From Acanthococcus lagerstroemiae (taxonomy: Eukaryota > Arthropoda > Insecta > Hemiptera > Eriococcidae), in assembly GCA_031841125.1 (NCBI GenBank), contig CM063109.1:72236914-72300913 (forward strand): a stretch of 64,000 nt of DNA, written 5' to 3'. Position numbers and translations under genes: made by a program. Under the pieces are notes generated by a model. That model was not told the origin of the DNA, ran no database searches, and worked only from the letters and a program-made list of their open reading frames with translations. Positions 54,764 through 64,000 of this stretch are shown here, in pieces (the stretch's first letter is position 1; the number at the start of each line of letters is the position of its first letter).

Positions 54764-56413
54764 AACATAACATATAGACAGAGTAAATATATGGGAGAAA
54801 TATACAACGCGACAAGAGGAAAAATGCCACAACTTTTTTGGAGACAAACTATGGAGATTTAATCATATTTGGAAAGAGAATCTTTTTCTGATTTCAACGA
54901 AAAAAACTGGTACCTACAGAAATCGGTTTTTCTTTTACGAATTTTCAAAAACAGAATTTTATATATTAAGTGAGTTGGCTAAGGTGAGCTGACTAAGGCG
55001 GGTTGGCTAAAGTCTGTTGGGTTAACTGAGTTAGTCCCTTCGTCTTCCCTTTACAGCTAACCACTTTCCCATCTTCCCTCCCGTCCTTCCAACGATTCCC
55101 TGTGATCCACATCCGTGATCTTTTCCTGCCTGAAAACTTGCAGTTTTCCTCCCTCCATCCTTCCGCCGGCATCAGCTGCTAATGTGACTGATAAGCGGGT
55201 GGTCACTTCACTTCTTCTTCTTTTTTAATGTATTATGGACTTCACTTTTTGCTCACGTTCTTTATAACCAGCTGCGGATTTAAAAGCCAAGCTGCTACAG
55301 GCACTCAACAAAATGTCTCCCTCACTCGCTTCATATCCTCCCAATGAGCTACAGTTCAAAAATTGATACTTATTTTTCAGTTATGTTTTCTACAACGGTT
55401 TCCTTTTTTCTGACTGCCCTTCCTTTTTCCCACTGTTTTTGTACAAAATTTTGTCGCTCCTCGAAATCTGTCAACCTAGGCACTTGCCTAATGTGCCTAT
55501 CGGGATCTCCATTACATAGGTATTTCGATATTTTGGAGAGAGGGGGTCCGGACCCCCACCCTCTTCCCCGATATCCGCATCTGCCCTCAGCTCTTATGAT
55601 TCACCCGCCAACCACGAACAAACATGCACACCCGCCCACAGATAAGCTAACACTTTTATACATAATATTAAGGAAGAGAGATTTTGATTATGAGACGCTA
55701 CACATTTTTATATGCAGTTTGAACTTACTAATAGTCGCTGTGGGGGGGGGGGATTAAAAAAACACGTAGATGAACAGGCGCATTAGCTTATTATACTTAG
55801 GTACTAAAACCTCCTTTGTTGTTTCTGTTCCTAACCTTTTTTTGTGCATGTTCGTGTCTGCGTGCGTGTGTTGATAGAAGAATCGCCGTATAGCCGATAG
55901 CCGGTTCTTGGCTCGGAAAAGGTTCCCTGAGACGCGTTACTGAAATTTACGAAAATGTAAAACTGCAAATAGCTTCAACACTCATTGCCTTCAGTTGGAG
56001 GGCTCTGATCTATTTGCAGTTAGTTTACTGCTTCATATTTGTGTTATTCAGAGGAAAATGTTGGTGTTTTCAAAAATTCAGTCGGATAATTAGAAGGGAA
56101 TGCTGAACATAGTTTTCAAAAACTGAAATTTTATGCTTTTGGAGGTGATACGTGGTTGAAAATGGGCTGTGTGGTACAGAAATGGGTACAAAACAATATC
56201 CAAATATTATGGTTGTCTTAAATTAGATGCACGTACAATGAGTTTTTTGTTGTGCGAGCATATAAGAACACGTTCGTTACCGCGTACCTGTTAACGAGAT
56301 AAAGCCGCTGAGAAGCTAAGTAATTGTGTATCTTATCAGAACTCAATTTCGTTTAACGTGTCCGTGCCGTAGTAGCAGCGTACACTGAACTAACACGCAA
56401 GTTCAAGCACAAC
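54764..56413. other. no gene recognised
   Basis: Includes a short tandem of GAGTTGGCTAAGGT-like units (about 54968-55037). A stretch at 55590-55670 with CAGCTCTTATGATTCACCCG and CCAACCACGAACAAAC resembles 63605-63640. The last 200 bases may be the 5' leader of the LINE whose ORF1 starts after the hAT. Confidence 0.4.
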
Positions 56414-58161
56414 CAGTGGCGGATAGGCCCGACGGGCAACCGGGCAATGCCCGGTGCGCCCTCATCGAGCGGCGCCCTTTCGCCCAAAACGACAGGAACG
56501 ACCGCGCGACGGTGTGAAGTAAAATGTTGTATCGAGTATTAAGATTTAAGAGTAGACGAAATACGCAGAAAAAGACGAACAAATGAACCAAATATGACTC
56601 GTACAATCATAAGGAAGCAGAACGTACTTAGTATTGTTTATACTATAGCTATACCTGGTGACACTAGATGGTGGTCAAAACACACAGCGTTGTCTACAAT
56701 ATTTGGCTATTATGACAATCCTTACGAAAGCGTTTTTATAGAACTTATCTTGACATTATATGAAATTCAAGAAGATAAAGGTTTTGTTCCAGATGTAAGA
56801 TGTCAAGCAAGAGTATATTTGGAAAGTCTTAGCGGTGTTATGTGCACAGATTTTTTAACGTATTTTTGAGAAAACGACTCCTTTTTCTAAATACTTGCTA
56901 ACAAAAGGTATTGATCTATTGAAAGCTTATGAAATGTACGAAGAAACAATTAAGTTTGAGGACATTTCAGGAAGATTTTGTCAGCATTCAGGAAGCATCA
57001 AAAAATTTTGTTCTCTGGGCCAATGACTGCTTGGAAATGAATAACTCGGAAATAATCATTGAAAATGATCTACCAGAAAAAGACGTCGAAAAGTCAAGAA
57101 AATGTATGAGGCAGCCAATTTCAGACCAATCGATTCATTTAAATATGAAGTTTACAACGTAATTATTGATAAAATTGTTAATTGTCTAGAAGAAAGATTT
57201 CAAGAGTACAGTCTTCTGTATGCAGACTTTTCATGTCTAGACCCAAAAAATTTTGATAAGATTTCAAGAAGTTTATCAGAAAATGCTATGCAAGCAGTGC
57301 ATGGTATCATCAAATCCTGTGTTCCAAATTTCGAGGTATGTCTTAGTGATTTGCGGTTGGAATTGCAAGATTTTTCTAGCAAGTGGAAAGAGTTGAAAAA
57401 AGATCATAGAACCTTTTATAAGGAACACAACAAGAATTGAAGATTATTTCGATGACGACATCAGTGAGGATGAGGAAGAAGATGATAGCCGTAATATTGG
57501 GAAGAAAATGAAAGGAGTACATGATAAAAATTGTGTTCTTTGTGTTTATAAACTGTTAACACAATATAATTTGTTCTGTCACTGCTACCCAGGACTAGAA
57601 ATGGCATACAAATTGCTCCTCACATTATCGATCAGCCAGGTGACATGTGAGAGATGTTTCTCGAAATTGAAAATAATAAAAAAACAGGTTACGCAACTCT
57701 TTGTCGGCTGAGCACCTCAATTCGTTTATGCTCATGAGTTGTGAGCGAGGTATTCTTTTTAGTCTAAATAACGAGGAGATAATTGATCGCATTGCTCTAA
57801 AAAGCAAATTGTTAACAAGTAAACTTATGGTATAGAACTATAGAAGAGAAAACAAATTTATGTAATGTAAACACTTCATGTTTTCCTTTCATTCTTTCTT
57901 TCGTATTATAAATTGTAATAATTTTGTTTTTTTATTCTAAACTGTTAATACTATACATATTATTTCGAATTTTTTACAATCAAATTGACTACTGGCCTAC
58001 ATGTACGCGTATACCCTTATGTTAGAGAAATATTTAAGGGGGGGGGTTATTATTTAAAATCAATTATATCAGCAAAACAATTTTTTGAGGCGCCCTAAAC
58101 TCACCTGGCGCCCTAATTTTTGCCATAGCCCGGTAACTTTTCTTCAGCCTATCCGCCACTG
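56414..58161 (+). mobile_element. complete hAT element with 8-bp TSD
   Basis: Inverted tips CAGTGGCGGATAGGC and GCCTATCCGCCACTG (15 bases, perfect). The target duplication AGCACAAC is perfect (56406-56413 and 58162-58169). GGGCGCC-type words lie inside both ends. The single transposase region (56594-57835) is frameshifted, so the element is complete in structure but inactive. It sits just upstream of, or in the leader of, the LINE ORF1 that begins near 58190. Confidence 0.95.
56594..57835 (+). pseudogene. hAT (ZMYM1-like) transposase, frameshifted
   Basis: Segments in order: TRWWSKHTALSTIFG (56594-56869), FQEDFVSIQEASKNFVLW (56929-57100), DSFKYEVYNVIIDKIVNCLE and FSCLDPKNFDKISRSLSE (57102-57440), then an acidic stretch. 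The C-terminal dimerisation domain follows: LLLTLSISQVTCERCFSKLK at 57610-57670. After one more shift come LSAEHLNSFMLMS and NNEEIIDRIALKSK, ending at a TAG near 57835. CERCFSKLK with HLNSFMLM is the diagnostic end of ZMYM1-like hAT transposases. At least four frame changes break it. The N-terminal zinc finger is not visible. Confidence 0.85.
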
Positions 58162-58189
58162 AGCACAACTACACTGAAAACGCAAGAAA

Positions 58190-60000
58190 TGGAAAAAAAT
58201 ATTGAGAAGATGCTACAAGAATTTCGATCCTTCAGAACAGAAATGTATTAGGTAAAACAGATAGTTACTGATTTGAAAAGCTAGGTTGAATCACAGAACA
58301 AAAGCATAAAGCAGGTGGAGGAAAAATGTGAAGTTCTCTCCGAAGAAGTTTTAGAAACAAGAAGGGAAAATGACAAATTGAAACACCAACTGGAAACGCT
58401 AGAGAAGTACAGCCGCAAAAATAATGTAATTATAAATGGAATAGGTACCAACCAACAAGAGCGAAAACGTTAGGGAGCTGCGGTGATAGGGTTAGCGCGA
58501 AAAATGGATCTGGATGTTAAGGGGTAATTCTCCGAAAAATGGACAATTCATGTAAATAGGCTGGAACTCTGCCACTTATTATCAGAATGCTATGCGCAAT
58601 ATATCAAAATTGAGGAAATTAACTCTTCTGATGGAGACAGTGGTAAAAGCTCTCCCTAGTTCAGCAGAACATCCTTAGAAAATCGAAAATGCACCTGAAA
58701 TGTCCATCAGCGTGGGTGTCAACCTGGTTTAGTTCCGTTTTTTTGCTCGCTGGAAGGGTTTAATACATCATTTTCAGGAACTACTGTTTCCCATTGTTGA
58801 AGAGGTAAGTTGAGGCAACACGGTATAGGTCTTACAATTTTTTTCTAACCAAGTTAAGTAACCTTTAGAATACCTCAAAGTTGTGTCTAGGAAGAGATAT
58901 GTCCTTCAACGTGGATAATTTTCAAACCTCTCGGTAGGGTTCCACTATAAGCATAAACGTCTCTCAAATGCTCATATAACTTCCTCATAACTTCCTCTAG
59001 AAGGCTGTGTAAGAACTTCTGTGAAATAATGATAATTTGTATGCTAAAATACCCATTTTTTGCTGAGATCTTGATTTCTAAAAAAAAAGTGTCCTTCATC
59101 GTGGACATCAACAGCCATATTGAATTTATAGCTCCAAATTTGTAAAAACGTAATAATATATCTAATGTTGGCCACATTATATTCAGCAACATGTATCAAA
59201 TATTTTCCGCATATTTACCCAATGGGAAAAGGAAAAAGGCGATTTTGTCCTTAAACGTGGACATAAAATATTATTCAACGTGGATTCTCACGTATTTCTT
59301 GTATCCACGTTGAAGGACGTGAATCTTTCGACACTTAGAAGCAGTCTGTAGGAACAGCCATTAAATCTTCTTCGTGCAGAGACTACTTTCCTAGATGAAT
59401 TTTTGGTACTTCATAAAACCGTGATCCGTGAGATTGTAACCCATGGTGCCGCTGTGTGATCGTACAGCCTCATCTTATCACACTATGTAAACTTGAAAAA
59501 TTTGTCTTTCAACGTGGACAACAATTTTTTTTTACACCCCTTCAAAATCAAATTTAAGCCCGGCCGGTACCGGAATATTATTTCTCAATACCCCTAGTAT
59601 CGATTTCAACGAAAAAAATTTGAAAAGTGAACCTAATTTTTTTTTGTTTTTGTGCACGTTGAATTGTCCATTTCCAGGAGAATCACCCTAGAAACGACGA
59701 TATTGCAGCGGCTCACCGTTTGCCAACCCAAAACAAAATACCGCCAATAATAGTGAAATTCACTAAACAAGAAACCAAACCAGCGATGATCGTAGCATCC
59801 AAGAAGTTGAAGCTGAACAACGGAAGCTTCAATGGTAACCCTATCCAGCGGATCTTCTGTGATGAGCATCTCACACCACTAAGTAGAGAACTACTAGGTA
59901 TGGCAAAGAAAATGCGCCAGGAAGAGATTTTAAAATATGTCTGGACAAAAAGGGAAACGTGAAAATACGAATAGAAGAAACAGTCCTGCAATAACCATCT
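58190..60000 (+). pseudogene. LINE ORF1 split by an insertion
   Basis: First half: MEKNIEKMLQEFRSF, a Lys/Glu-rich coiled coil, and LEKYSRKNNVIINGIG, with stops at two places, reaching MDLDV at 58518. Second half, from 59691: NDDIAAAHRLPTQN, IPPIIVKFTKQE, RIFCDEHLTPLSREL and EILKYVWTKRET. Joining at the TA that flanks the inserted element keeps the frame, which confirms the insertion site. The domain order matches the ORF1 copies at 23.1, 26.3 and 31.4 kb. Confidence 0.85.
58520..59688. mobile_element. 1.17-kb TA-flanked element with recurring CAACGTGGAC motif
   Basis: Inverted tips AGGGGTAATTCTCC and GGAGAATCACCC, extended inwards by AAATGGACAATTCA and its mirror. TA stands at 58518-58519 and 59689-59690. 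The motif TCCTTCAACGTGGACA or variants occurs at about 58902, 59092, 59247 and 59504, with partial copies near 59272 and 58689 and inverted copies near 59312 and 59653. Minus-strand frames exist but show no transposase motif. It is a non-autonomous DNA element of unknown family. Confidence 0.8.
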
Positions 60001-60256
60001 CAATAAGAAGCAGTTAGAGGAGATAGCAGAACCTAACCAAGGCTCACAGTGTTTTAACAAAAGGCGCAAAGCACCGAGTTCAACAAACTTCCCAAAAAGA
60101 CAACTGCACCAGCACACCCAGCCCAGAAAACAGCAATAACAAGGAAGAACAGAATTACAATCTGAGGAAGAAGATTTAAAAAAAAAAACTGGACCGTACG
60201 GAGCTACTAAAGGAATGAGAACAAACACACAATGAGGAACAATAGTAAACAAAACA

Positions 60257-61425
60257 ATGAAGGCTCGCGCAACGGACTCTCCTTACCCAGTAAGTCTGGT
60301 AAATGAGGGTAAGAAAACTACATTTCCTGTAGACGGTAAAATCAGAGAACAAAAAACAAAAAATTTTTTGAATGTAGGTACAATTAATGTAAGAACGCTT
60401 AAAGTCCAAACAAATTTAATAGAATTAGAAGAAGCATTAATGGAAACAAACCTCGATATTCTAGGTCTGTCAGAAGTCAGAAGAGAAGGAAAAAAAATTA
60501 TTATAACAAATAACGGGAATCTTTTATCACTACAGCGTTGCGGGGGGGGGGCAGGCAGGAGTAGGCTTTTTAGTTAAAAAACAATTAAAAAACAATATAA
60601 AAGAAATACGAGGAATAACAGAATGACTAACCCTTTTGAAACTAGAAACAACCGGAATAATAGTCATCTGTGTGCAAGTACCTATATGCTCCAACAGCAA
60701 ATGCCGACAATGAAGCAATTAATAAATTTTACGATAATCCCGAAATACTAATTGAAGATAATTCCACAAATAACGAACTACTAATAATAGGAGACTGGAA
60801 TAGCCAAGTAGGAATCAGGCAAAAAGGGGAGAAAAATATAGTCGGAAATTTCGGCTTTGGGAAACAAAACAAACGAGGGTGGAAAATGATCAGATTTTGC
60901 CAAGAGTACAACCTAAAAATAATCAACGGATTCTTTAAACAAAGACAAAATAAAAGGTGGTCATGGATCTCCCCCGACTATGAATATAAAACTCTGATCG
61001 ATTATATCCTAACACCGCAGAATAATAATTGGATATGCAATTTCAACATGAACGAAAAGTTTAGGTTCGGCTCCGACTATCGTTTGATAGAAACAAGGCT
61101 GAACATTGCACAGAAAAATGTAAACACTAGGTATAAAATAAGAATAAATTGCAACCATCCAACAAGTAAAATCAAACCTGAGAATATCCGTAAGAATAAC
61201 ACAGATAAAATAGACATGAATAATTCTAACATAGATGAAATAAATAACTTTCTAATACAACAACTAAAAAAGAGTGAAAACTTTCCAGGAGAAAGAACAG
61301 GAAACAAGATCTACGAGAAAGAGGACGAATTGAAAATTAAGATAAAAGAACTACACCAAAAAAGATCGGAACTACTGAGGGTAAACAAAACCCTTCAACA
61401 AAAAATAGAACTGAACTTTATATGA
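60257..61425 (+). pseudogene. LINE ORF2, endonuclease domain
   Basis: APE-type endonuclease. LNVGTINVRTLKVQTNL carries the Asn, and DILGLSEVRREGKK the catalytic Glu. A run of ten G at 60542-60551 shifts the frame before QAGVGFLVKK. A TGA at about 60623 interrupts before LTLLKLETTG. From 60670: LLIIGDWNSQVG with Asp and Asn, NKRGWKMIRFCQEYNLKIIN, KRWSWISPD, LIDYIL and FGSDYRLIETRL. The final motif is normally SDH; here the His is Tyr (about 61078-61080). The frame ends at a TGA at 61425. Confidence 0.85.
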
Positions 61426-61599
61426 AGGCTAATTAGGGCTAAGATACATGAGAAGAACAACCTAAAGAGGAGGGAAATCATTAGAAATACTCTGGAAGGA
61501 AACAAAAATATCAAAAAAAAAAAAATGAAAAGAGGATTAGCTACGAGAAACCAATGGACCTCACATTTTACTACCGATAATGGAGATAAAATATACACC

Positions 61600-62885
61600 A
61601 TAGAAAGAAAATAAATGAACATATCACAGAATACTTCAGGAATATATACAACAACCCTGATGAAGAAATAGAAATAGAAGAAATAAACATTGAAAAAAGA
61701 AGGGAAACAAAAGTGGAGCCTGAGATGTTGATGTCAGAACTGGAAAACATTATAAAGAATTTAAAACAGAATAAAAGTCCAGGCCATGACAAAATTACTG
61801 ATGAACATATAAAATTGAGGGATAGGGATGTACAAAAAATTATAAAAAACCTATTTAACAAAATTCTAAAAACCGAAAGTATCCCAAAAGACTGGAAATT
61901 ATCAAACATAATTTTACTTTTCAAAAAATGCGACCATCATAAAATTGAAAATTATCGTCCTATAACACTAAGTTCGACAATCGCAAAAATATTTTCAAAG
62001 TTCATAGAAAGTAGAATAAGACCAATTATTAATAGCCAGCAACCTATTGAACAAGCGGGCTTCAGACGAACATTCTCCACAATTGATCATTTACAAACAA
62101 TGAACTTGCTCATAGAAAAAAGCAAAGAATACCAAATTGATGAATACATCGCCCCAGTAGATTATAACAAAGCCTTTGATTCGTTACAACACCAATATCT
62201 ATTCAAAGCAATGAAAACACAAGAAGTACCGTAAAATTTGATAATAATAAATATAATAAAAGATATCTATGATGGGGCAACGGCAAGAATTATAACAGAC
62301 GTTGAAGGCGACTATTTCCCTATTAAGAAAGGGGTAAAACAAGGCGACCCATTGTCCCCTATCCTCTTCAACTGTGCTTTAGAAGAAATATTTAAACATG
62401 TTGGGAAGTCCTGGGAGGAAAAAGGAATAAATATAAATGGTAAATACATCACGAATCTAAGATTCGCAGATGATATAGCTTTAATAGCAAAATCAAAAGA
62501 CGAGTTATCCCAAATGATAAAGGACTTGAATTACTTTGGGGAAAAAGCGGGTCTATCGATGAATAGAAACAAAACGAAAATAATTAGAAATACGAAAGAA
62601 ACAAGGGGTACAAAAATAAACAATATCCAAATAGTTGAGGAAACAACATATTTGGGACAAATAGTATCATTTGACGAGCAAATAACTAAAGAAATTGAAT
62701 CAAGAATTACAAAAACCTGGGCAAAGTACTGGTCATTGAAGGAGGTGTTCAAAGGCCCATTCAAAATTACCCAAAAAAGTGAAATCTTCAATAAATGTGT
62801 CCTCCCAACTCTAACATATGGATGTCAAACATGGTCTTTAAATAAAAAATCTAAACAAAATAAAAACTACCCAAAATGCAATTGA
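61600..62885 (+). pseudogene. LINE ORF2, reverse transcriptase and C-terminus
   Basis: RT domain: KQNKSPGHDKITDEHIK, SIPKDWKLSNIILLFKK, ENYRPITLSSTIAKIFS, EQAGFRRTFSTIDHL and motif A VDYNKAFDSLQHQY. A TAA at 62232-62234 interrupts. The same frame continues with GVKQGDPLSPILFN and motif C NLRFADDIALIAKSKDE (FADD intact). A thumb region and EETTYLGQIVSFDEQ follow, then SEIFNKCVLPTLTYGCQTWS. After 62885 the frame is lost, though Lys-rich LINE-like sequence continues to about 63200. Palm catalytic residues are all present. Confidence 0.9.
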
Positions 62886-63331
62886 AAGATCAATACTAGG
62901 AATAAAAAAGAAAGACCATATGCACCAACCATGGAAATCAAAAGTAAAATAAAAAACACAGAAGCAGTATCACATATTAGAAGACAAAAAGAGCAAGACT
63001 TCGCAACGACTGATGGACCTACTGCACAGTAGCTTTCTGGTTTACTCAATATATATTATATAAGGAAACACTGAAAACAAAAGACCAGATGGGCAGATGA
63101 AATAATAACATTTTTAACAAATAAAAATTGGGGGGCAATAGCCAGAAATCGAGAAGAATGGAACCGCCAACAGGAAACCTTTGCTCTTTTTATGGGCCAA
63201 GGGGAATATCTTTTGCGTGGGCCTTCACATTTTGAGACGTTTGTGTTTTAGAATTTACATGTACATAGTTTTTTAAGGCCTGTATAATAGCATAAATCTG
63301 TATTCTCTAATAAAGGTAACTGTAACTGTAA

Positions 63332-63490
63332 CAATAATGAAGCATTTTGAGCTCGTTTTGGAAATTTCAGATTTTCAATCCCCAATAATTTCTGAAGGGG
63401 AACAGTTAAAGCCACCAAATTTTAACAAAATTTGAAGAAGTTCGATGTAAAACAATTCCGAAAAGTTCAAGTTGAAAAAAGAATTATGGG
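63332..63490. other. short unassigned spacer
   Basis: AT-rich sequence after the RTE tail; nothing recognised. Confidence 0.4.
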
Positions 63491-63700
63491 GCCCACAGGG
63501 GACAAAATTGTGTGGTTCCCTCCTAATTTGGGTACCGAAATTTTTTATAGCCTAAAACCTCATCCGGATTCATACGAACACATCCAGAAAGTTCCAACCC
63601 TCCAGCTCTTGCGGTTCACCCGCCAACCTCGAACAAACGAACAAACAAACAAACAGACAAACATTCACTTTTATATAGAAGATATAAATATTCATTATTT
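63490..63700 (+). mobile_element. 3' tail of another LINE or SINE
   Basis: TTTTTTATAGCCTAAAACCT, CGAACACATCCAGAAAGTTC, CAGCTCTTGCGGTTCACCCG and (ACAA)n leading to CATTCACTTTTATATAGAAG. This order is familiar from 3' tails of arthropod LINE/SINE families, and the middle part is shared with 55590-55670. No coding part is attached. Confidence 0.5.
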
Positions 63701-64000
63701 GTATGAGCTTTATCATACATCTTTGGCCAGATTTAGAATGTTACGTATTTGGATTAAGTATAGAAATAATTAGATTCATCATGTTGTAATTTATTCAAAT
63801 GGAATACGTCGGCGATGCTTTTCAGCCTGCGTCCTTTTCCTGTGATTTTGGTATTTTCCGCGCTCATACTTATACATATTATGCTTAACAGTGTTTGAGA
63901 GGATCCCTTTTTAACGAGAGATTGCGAGTGGTTTAGGTGAGACTGAAGGTGAGTTGGTGACTGGTGAGTCGCCTCTTATCGCTGTAGTCAGTTGACAGTT
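63701..64000. other. no gene recognised
   Basis: AT-rich end of the window; TGAGTTGGTGACTGGTGAGTC is slightly repetitive. Nothing else seen. Confidence 0.4.

Larger units (their letters stand above)
58170..63331 (+). mobile_element. RTE-like LINE, nearly full length, interrupted
   Basis: Order: ORF1 first half (58190-58518), an inserted TA-flanked element (58520-59688), ORF1 second half (59691-60000), ORF2 endonuclease (60257-61140), linker, RT (61713-62600), C-terminal domain to about 62880, 3' UTR, AATAAA at 63309 and a terminal GTAACTGTAACTGTAAC. Short 3' tandem repeats instead of poly(A) fit the RTE clade. The leader may extend left of the hAT at 56414. Confidence 0.85.

Noticed and set aside
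55344..55757. Plus-strand frame of 137 codons
   Set aside because: No motif, odd composition with His/Pro runs from a repeat tail. Treated as chance.
59713..60252. Minus-strand frame of 179 codons
   Set aside because: Antisense to the LINE ORF1 second half, which has clear motifs on the plus strand.
1..64000. Search for host genes, rRNA and true tRNA genes
   Set aside because: No exon with a recognisable host domain was seen. The only tRNA-like sequences are SINE heads. Small exons with introns could still be missed by eye.

Overview
This window looks like intergenic DNA from an insect or other arthropod nuclear genome, very probably AT-rich. No host gene, tRNA, rRNA or operon could be recognised. 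Almost everything identifiable is transposable-element debris or satellite DNA. The arthropod assignment rests on an R1-clade LINE (41.4-43.5 kb), several RTE-like LINEs whose ORF1 resembles the baculovirus FP25K-type domain, ZMYM1-like hAT transposases, a DD34D mariner, and copia and BEL/Pao fragments. A hemipteran or similar insect is plausible, but I cannot fix the species.

Layout. 0-6.3 kb: a degenerate ~112-bp satellite split by a 5'-truncated minus-strand RTE-like LINE (960-2975) and a hAT end. 6.5-10.7 kb: short hairpins, a 58-bp (AT)n tract, a 147-bp tandem repeat, a decayed mariner transposase (9.55-10.17 kb) and a small inverted-repeat element with flanking direct repeats. 12-22 kb: mostly unassigned AT-rich DNA with palindromic elements, a decayed hAT (15.86-17.34 kb) and a run of palindromes at 20.4-21.3 kb. 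23-29.3 kb: three LINE remnants; the ORF1 at 23075-23881 is interrupted only by one stop at a conserved Trp position. 30-33.5 kb: a tRNA-derived SINE, another LINE ORF1, and a BEL/Pao 3' end with a polypurine tract and LTR. 33.6-39.8 kb: tandem duplications, inverted-repeat elements and a complex satellite containing a nested insertion. 39.8-44 kb: scrambled copia pieces followed by an R1 LINE whose RT catalytic motif is mutated. 44-55 kb: fold-back elements, a second SINE with a 13-bp target-site duplication, and a minus-strand LINE broken apart by later insertions. 56.4-63.3 kb: the best-preserved RTE-like LINE, split by a TA-flanked inverted-repeat element and preceded by a complete hAT with a perfect 8-bp target-site duplication.

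No gene network was found. The value of the window is a layered insertion record: nested elements with readable target-site duplications give relative ages. The two SINEs share a 3' body but carry different tRNA-like heads. Several fold-back families with no coding capacity have two or three copies within the window. None of these amounts to a demonstrated new system. The most unusual candidates are the palindrome family at 20.9/47.2 kb, the 836-bp fold-back at 49.0 kb and the motif-rich 1.17-kb element at 58.5 kb.
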